Source of the DNA: Phoronis ovalis
Lineage: Eukaryota; Phoronida; Phoronidae
DNA: 11,493 nucleotides
Direction: 5' to 3'
NCBI GenBank assembly: GCA_028565635.1
Contig: JAOXYB010052690.1
Coordinates: 1 to 11,493, forward strand
The position numbers and the translations under genes are program-made. How positions within the stretch are numbered: the first letter of the stretch is position 1; the number at the start of each line of letters is the position of its first letter. Positions 8,266-11,493 of the stretch are shown here, piece by piece. The notes beneath the pieces were generated by a model. It saw only the letters and a program-made list of their open reading frames with translations. It ran no database searches and was not told the origin of the DNA.

Positions 8266-8965
8266 AATGATAGATGGTCACTTCACAAAGGGTTCCCTAA
8301 AGACTTGCGCCATGACAGTGAGCTTGGCAATGATAGATATCCTAAATACAGACAATACGAACCTCAAGACAGTGGCATGAAGTTACACCATCGTGCAGTG
8401 ACATATGGTTAGATTTCTATCGACAATGCTTGGATTGTGCCATATACAATAAGATGCTTCTGAAAATTATTAAAGCCCACAGTTATATAGAGCTATGCAT
8501 GTCTGTACAATCAAGTGTTCTAATGTATGTACACAAGGTTAATGATGCAGTGTGTATACCTTTCAAAATGAGAATGACAAGATCAAAATGTTTCGGTAGG
8601 CAGGTATTAAATGTCAGTTCCTCACAGGCTTGATGGTGCATCTTTGATTTTATTGCATGAATAGTGTCCTCCTGTAGTTGCACTTGTGTGTTGCTGGAAA
8701 ATTGCCAGAATGTTTACTCTACTTCTCATATGCTAATATAAGAAACATTCCATGGAGTCACCATCTACTACTCGCTTGCAGCTTTAATTCTTTTCATTGT
8801 GCCAGAAGGATGAAGTTGCTCTGGCTATTCCTTATACTGAAACGACACATTACTATTTTTGATAGCCTGAAAAAGATCTGGTCCAGGCGCAAGCAAGGGG
8901 TAGTTATTGATGGACATCTGGGCACTAAAATGTCTGACACTATTGGCAAGGTATACCTGATATAA
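8266..8965 (+). pseudogene. Helitron Rep-side remnant (frameshifted)
   Basis: Three frames are needed. Frame one (8266-8445) carries KGFPK, YPKYRQYEPQDSG and, after a stop at 8410-8412, DNAWIVPY. Frame two (8445 to about 8790) carries KMLLKIIKAHSYIELCMSVQ, the decayed CIFDF and ENCQNVY, with stops at 8631-8633 and later. A third stretch from 8800 reads CQKDEVALAIPYTETTHYY. It then shifts once more to RRKQGVVIDGHLGTKMSDTI, ending at 8965. In intact elements these follow one another in one frame between the Rep catalytic centre and the helicase. The apparent ORFs here are only fragments of this one ancestral frame. Confidence 0.82.
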
Positions 8966-9602
8966 ATCCTAGCTCGACAACAAGAATGTTATATCATATC
9001 TGCTCGTACTTCATGAGTTTAAGAGCCCCCTTTGATTTCAAGAGTTGAAATGTGTCAACAGTGCTCTAAGACAATATACGACACGAGCAGAGAAGAATGC
9101 TGCAAATTTGGCCACTTGGAATATGATAGTAACCATGCAATCTTCAAGCCTCAAAGAGGCTGCCACCTGCTCATCTCCACAAGCAATTTGATCACTAGTA
9201 GTCATCATCATCATCACACCCTGTCAAATTGCAGAACCGCAACCAGGCACTTTTAGCAATTGATAATATAATTCAGAATATGACTGGCAAAAGTGTTGAA
9301 GACTTTGGCCTTCCAAAACCCAGCGTCATGTTTAACCCTGTCCTTAGATATGTCCTAGGAAATGTTTTGCAATAAGGAAGCAATGCAGTCATATGTACGT
9401 AAAAGAAAATATTCCTTCTCTTGCTTTGGACCAACATGCACTTTGTCTTGCTGCCATGTATGATATTAATAAGCAGGAATAACAGTTGTTAAACACCAGG
9501 TGATACTGGCAAACTTTTGTGTTCAACCTTATACTTCCTATTGAGAGGGCTAAAGGGAGCATAACACTTGCCACTACCCTTTCATGTCATCCAGTTAAAT
9601 GA
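8966..9602 (+). pseudogene. Helitron linker and helicase P-loop remnant (frameshifted)
   Basis: From about 9080 the blocks LEYDSNH, SSLKEAATCSSPQAI and TPCQIAEPQ resemble the Helitron stretch before the helicase (usually L-DD-x-W, EA...SP, C-x-P). Then comes NQALLAIDNIIQNMTGKSVE with FGLPKP in the frame starting 9241. Next are VKENIPSLALDQHALCLA and, after stops and a shift, the Walker A remnant PGDTGK (9496-9513) and FNLILPIERAKGSITLATT. Intact Helitron helicases usually read GGTGKT here, so both the second Gly and the Thr context are altered. The similarity stops near 9602. Only the first of the helicase motifs survives. Confidence 0.8.
9202..9216. repeat. (TCA)5 microsatellite inside the Helitron remnant
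   Basis: Five exact TCA units lie in the linker part of the dead Rep-helicase frame. They give the His run seen in one frame and an Ile run in another. This is probably slippage after the element died. Confidence 0.85.
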
Positions 9603-10054
9603 CCAACATTCTGTTTCAAAGAAATATACAACATGTTGCTTTACATACTATTGTATGATGTACGCTCTGTCTGACCTAGAACAATCATATCTGCATTGAA
9701 TCCGGCACTGAAGTCACATACTGTAGCTTGATTGTATCAAGGTATTTAGTACATTGGTATTTAGAAAACCATTTCTGAAAAATTAATCGTCTTTAATATA
9801 AGTACTACAGAGGTTTACATAGAACATATATCTATTACCTCTACTTTGAAGATAGAGTTAAACTGATGTTTTTTTTTGTTTAAAGAAAATATTTTACCCA
9901 CATTTACTGCTTATATATTTTAATTTCCTAGTAATTCAATAACCTTAATGAAATTTTTATCGTAAAGGAACCTACATAAGAGTACACAAAAGTAGTATCT
10001 TTCACAAATTTCAACTCTAGAAATTTAAGTAACATTTATTTGCTTTGATTATAG
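9603..10054. other. Non-coding stretch after the Helitron remnant
   Basis: AT-rich, with a run of nine T near 9870. Neither further helicase motifs nor a clear Helitron 3' end were found, and no exon or RNA gene is supported. Confidence 0.45.
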
Positions 10055-11119
10055 TATATATTATCCTGCCCAACTCATATCCAGCGTGTTCAAAGATTTG
10101 TTGCTCCGACTTCTATGCAGCAGAATACTGGTATTAAAAAAAAATATCAGACAATTAAACCAAATTAAAACATGTTTACACTGGTTAGTAACATGTCCTT
10201 TGATACATTAAGTAAGTATTTTATTTATGTACATAATTTAAAATAATGTTACTTGTAATTGCTATGTATAAGCTATTAAGCTCAAGAAATAAATTTTGGT
10301 AATTTAATCCAGAGTGCGAAATCCAGAAAAAGGGTTCGAATGTTAGAAAACGTGTGCAAAAGCAAAGTTCGTCCATGCTGTCAATTCTTTACCTGGAAAT
10401 GATTACAGTAAGATATATTTACAAATATTTGTATTGTTTCTTTAATGTCTGTGACAATTTGTTATAAGTACATGAAAAGCCAGTTATGCAATAAACTACA
10501 TGTTTTAGCAAGGAAAATAGATAGAATGCATTTACATAACTTGCAAATAATAAAAAAAAAGTTACAGTATTATCCACAAATTATCAGTTTTACTACTAGT
10601 ATATATGCATGTAATTTGCACGCTACAGGGCCTGTTGGCTGAGTGATAACCTATCTTTAAACTACATCTTTATTGCCAAGTAAATATCAGAGCTGCCTTT
10701 GGTGTGTGCTTCTGTCAAGATTATATTAACCTGATGATGATTAAATTGAAAAAAGTTCTTTGACTCTGTTACTCAAATTGACATATTAATTTCTAATATT
10801 GCAGTCATTTCCTTTAAATGAAGTGAAAAATTATGGAAAAAGTAGCTAGGCATAATTTTAAATATCATTAATAACGATAACAATTTCAAGTTTGTATTAT
10901 GATATTGTTTGTACTGTTTCAGGAATGAGAATAGTATGTAAACATAATTTATTTATATGTTTGAAATTTGTTAACAGTTAGCTGTATCTATTAAACATAA
11001 GCCTGACATATTATCAGCAGACCTCTTAAAGTTTGCCCCCAGTAGCTTTCGAGAGGTTTTGAACTACTATACACCTTTAATTTCATGTGAAGCATTGACA
11101 GATTGGTTTGGCTGCTAAG
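10055..11119 (+). CDS. Tentative multi-exon unknown gene (internal exons)
   Basis: Five exon-like segments chain with matching phases: 10055 or 10085-10130 (ends phase 1 at GTATTA), 10313-10407 (donor GTAAGA), 10805-10841 (after TATTGCAG), microexon 10923-10933 (GTTTCAG to GTATGT) and 10978-11119 (after TTAACAG, donor GTATAC). The peptide includes RVQRFVAPTSMQQNT, RKRVQKQSSSMLSILYLEMI, FPLNEVKNYGK and KPDILSADLLKFAPSSFREV. No known family comes to mind and no catalytic motif or membrane segment is seen. The last segment has an in-frame TAA at 11116-11118, one base before its donor. It is either the true end, a disabling mutation, or a sign that a weaker donor (GTTTGG at 11106) is used. The start lies elsewhere. 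This may also be a pseudogene or chance. Confidence 0.35.
10313..10407 (+). CDS. Candidate exon, lysine-rich peptide (phase 1-0)
   Basis: It lies between AATTTAATCCAG and ACA|GTAAGA, the best donor in this region. In the frame fixed by the donor it reads CEIQKKGSNVRKRVQKQSSS then MLSILYLEMIT, 31 full codons with no stop. The two extra bases at its start complete a codon with the G left by the previous candidate exon. Confidence 0.4.
10978..11119 (+). CDS. Candidate exon with DILSADLLKFAPSSFREVLN (stop before donor)
   Basis: After the acceptor TTTGTTAACAG there are 46 open codons, LAVSIKHKPDILSADLLKFA then PSSFREVLNYYTPLISCEAL and TDWFGC, then TAA. The composition and amino-acid mix look coding, and this is the most protein-like part of the right end. 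No AATAAA was seen in the next 300 bases, which argues against a normal last exon. Confidence 0.45.
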
Positions 11120-11425
11120 GTATACTATAGTTTGTAGTTAAACTTACACAATCAAAATGTAAGAGAGTTTAACAGTTATTTTATGACTAAGAGTTATTAT
11201 TGAATTTAATATCCATTTGTAGATTGAAGATATTGAAAGTACGTGTTAACACATTTTTGAAGCCAGCAGTTTGTCCTAGGTAATATATTGCAAATTTTAA
11301 ACCATCTGCATAGTACTTTATAGTATATGAATTTTGATGCTAGCAACTGGTTTATAATTAATGAAATCATTGATAGAAAATGATTTTATCATATATTTTT
11401 CTTTTTTATTATTTTTGTCAAAGTT
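11120..11425. other. Short non-coding gap, probably intron
   Basis: No open frame is supported. A tiny segment at 11221-11236, between TTTGTAG and GTACGT, looks like a microexon, but its length fits no consistent phase with its neighbours. Confidence 0.35.
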
Positions 11426-11493
11426 TTGTAGTAAACCTAAATGAAATGATAAAAGAGAAACACCGTGAATGTATCAATATCACATCTGACTGT
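11426..11493 (+). CDS. Candidate exon running off the window end
   Basis: After a long T-rich tract ending TTTTTGTCAAAGTTTTGTAG the frame reads NLNEMIKEKHRECINITSDC up to the window edge. Its phase fits the donor at 11120 (G plus TA). If the acceptor is instead CAAAG at 11418, it fits the weaker donor at 11106. It may continue the unknown gene to the left. It is too short to identify. Confidence 0.3.

Larger units (their letters stand above)
8266..9602 (+). mobile_element. Decayed Helitron, Rep-helicase coding remnant
   Basis: Reading across frames on the + strand gives the conserved blocks of Helitron Rep-helicase proteins in their usual order. They are KGFPKDLRHDSELGNDRYPK (8287-8346), DNAWIVPY (8422-8445), IELCMSVQSS, W.IFDF with NCQNVY, CQKDEVALAIPYTETTHYY, RRKQG...DGHLG...IGKVY (to 8965), FGLPKP, YVKENIPSLALDQ (9396-9434), and a damaged Walker A PGDTGK (9496-9513) followed by FVFNLILPIERAKG. 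Helitrons are rolling-circle DNA transposons, and this part spans the end of the Rep region to the start of the helicase. At least five frame changes and several stops (8410-8412, 8631-8633, 9373-9375) show it is dead. The HUH motif, the rest of the helicase and the TC/CTRR termini with hairpin were not found. Confidence 0.85.

Noticed and set aside
8483-8683. A - strand open frame
   Set aside because: It is the antisense shadow of the Helitron Rep remnant.
9389-9574. A - strand 61-codon open frame
   Set aside because: It is antisense to the Helitron P-loop remnant, which has clear sense-strand similarity.
10445-10642. A 65-codon + strand open frame
   Set aside because: It lies between candidate exons, is AT-rich with lysine runs from poly-A, and has no splice or motif support.
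10333-10650. Possible tRNA or SINE signals: GGTTCGAAT at 10333-10341 and GGCCTGTTGGCTGAGTGA near 10628
   Set aside because: The B-box-like motif lies 300 bases before the A-box-like one, in the wrong order for one Pol III promoter, and no cloverleaf could be drawn.

Overview
The window is animal nuclear DNA. It is AT-rich, has long non-coding stretches with low-complexity runs and degenerate repeats, and carries genes split by short GT-AG introns of roughly 250 to 730 bases. It has no dense ORFs, no ribosome-binding sites and no operons. The protein similarity and repeat style suit an invertebrate metazoan, possibly a mollusc or another lophotrochozoan. That placement is a guess.

The left half holds the one gene I can name with confidence, the orthologue of vertebrate fukutin (FKTN), on the + strand. 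Eight coding exons can be chained in frame: 692-748, 1073-1258, 1985-2280, 2539-2589, 2989-3164, 3483-3652, 3999-4123 and 4634-4850. Each has GT-AG borders and the intron phases agree. The chain encodes 425 residues and ends in a stop. It matches human fukutin from about residue 37 to the end. Only the N-terminal cytoplasmic tail and membrane anchor are missing, and I could not find an exon for them in bases 1-691. Two close AATAAA signals follow the stop.

The middle (about 5050-8265) is largely non-coding. It has a diverged two-copy repeat of about 140 bases (5702-5961), a compositionally distinct exon-like segment followed by AATAAA (6864-7046, 7134-7139), and a more CpG-bearing stretch with a TATA-like box (7490-7900).

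From 8266 to 9602 lies a decayed Helitron Rep-helicase coding region on the + strand, not visible as one ORF. Reading between frames recovers the conserved blocks in the right order: KGFPK, a WIVPYN-like block, the S-W-x-IF and NCQNVY region, RRKQG, FGLPKP and a damaged Walker A (PGDTGK). It is broken by several frameshifts and stops.

The right end (10055-11493) holds a chain of exon-like segments on the + strand whose splice sites and phases fit together. They may be internal exons of a second gene that I do not recognise. That model includes an 11-base microexon and an in-frame TAA just before a donor site, so it is tentative. No CRISPR array, rRNA or tRNA was seen, and no complete mobile element.
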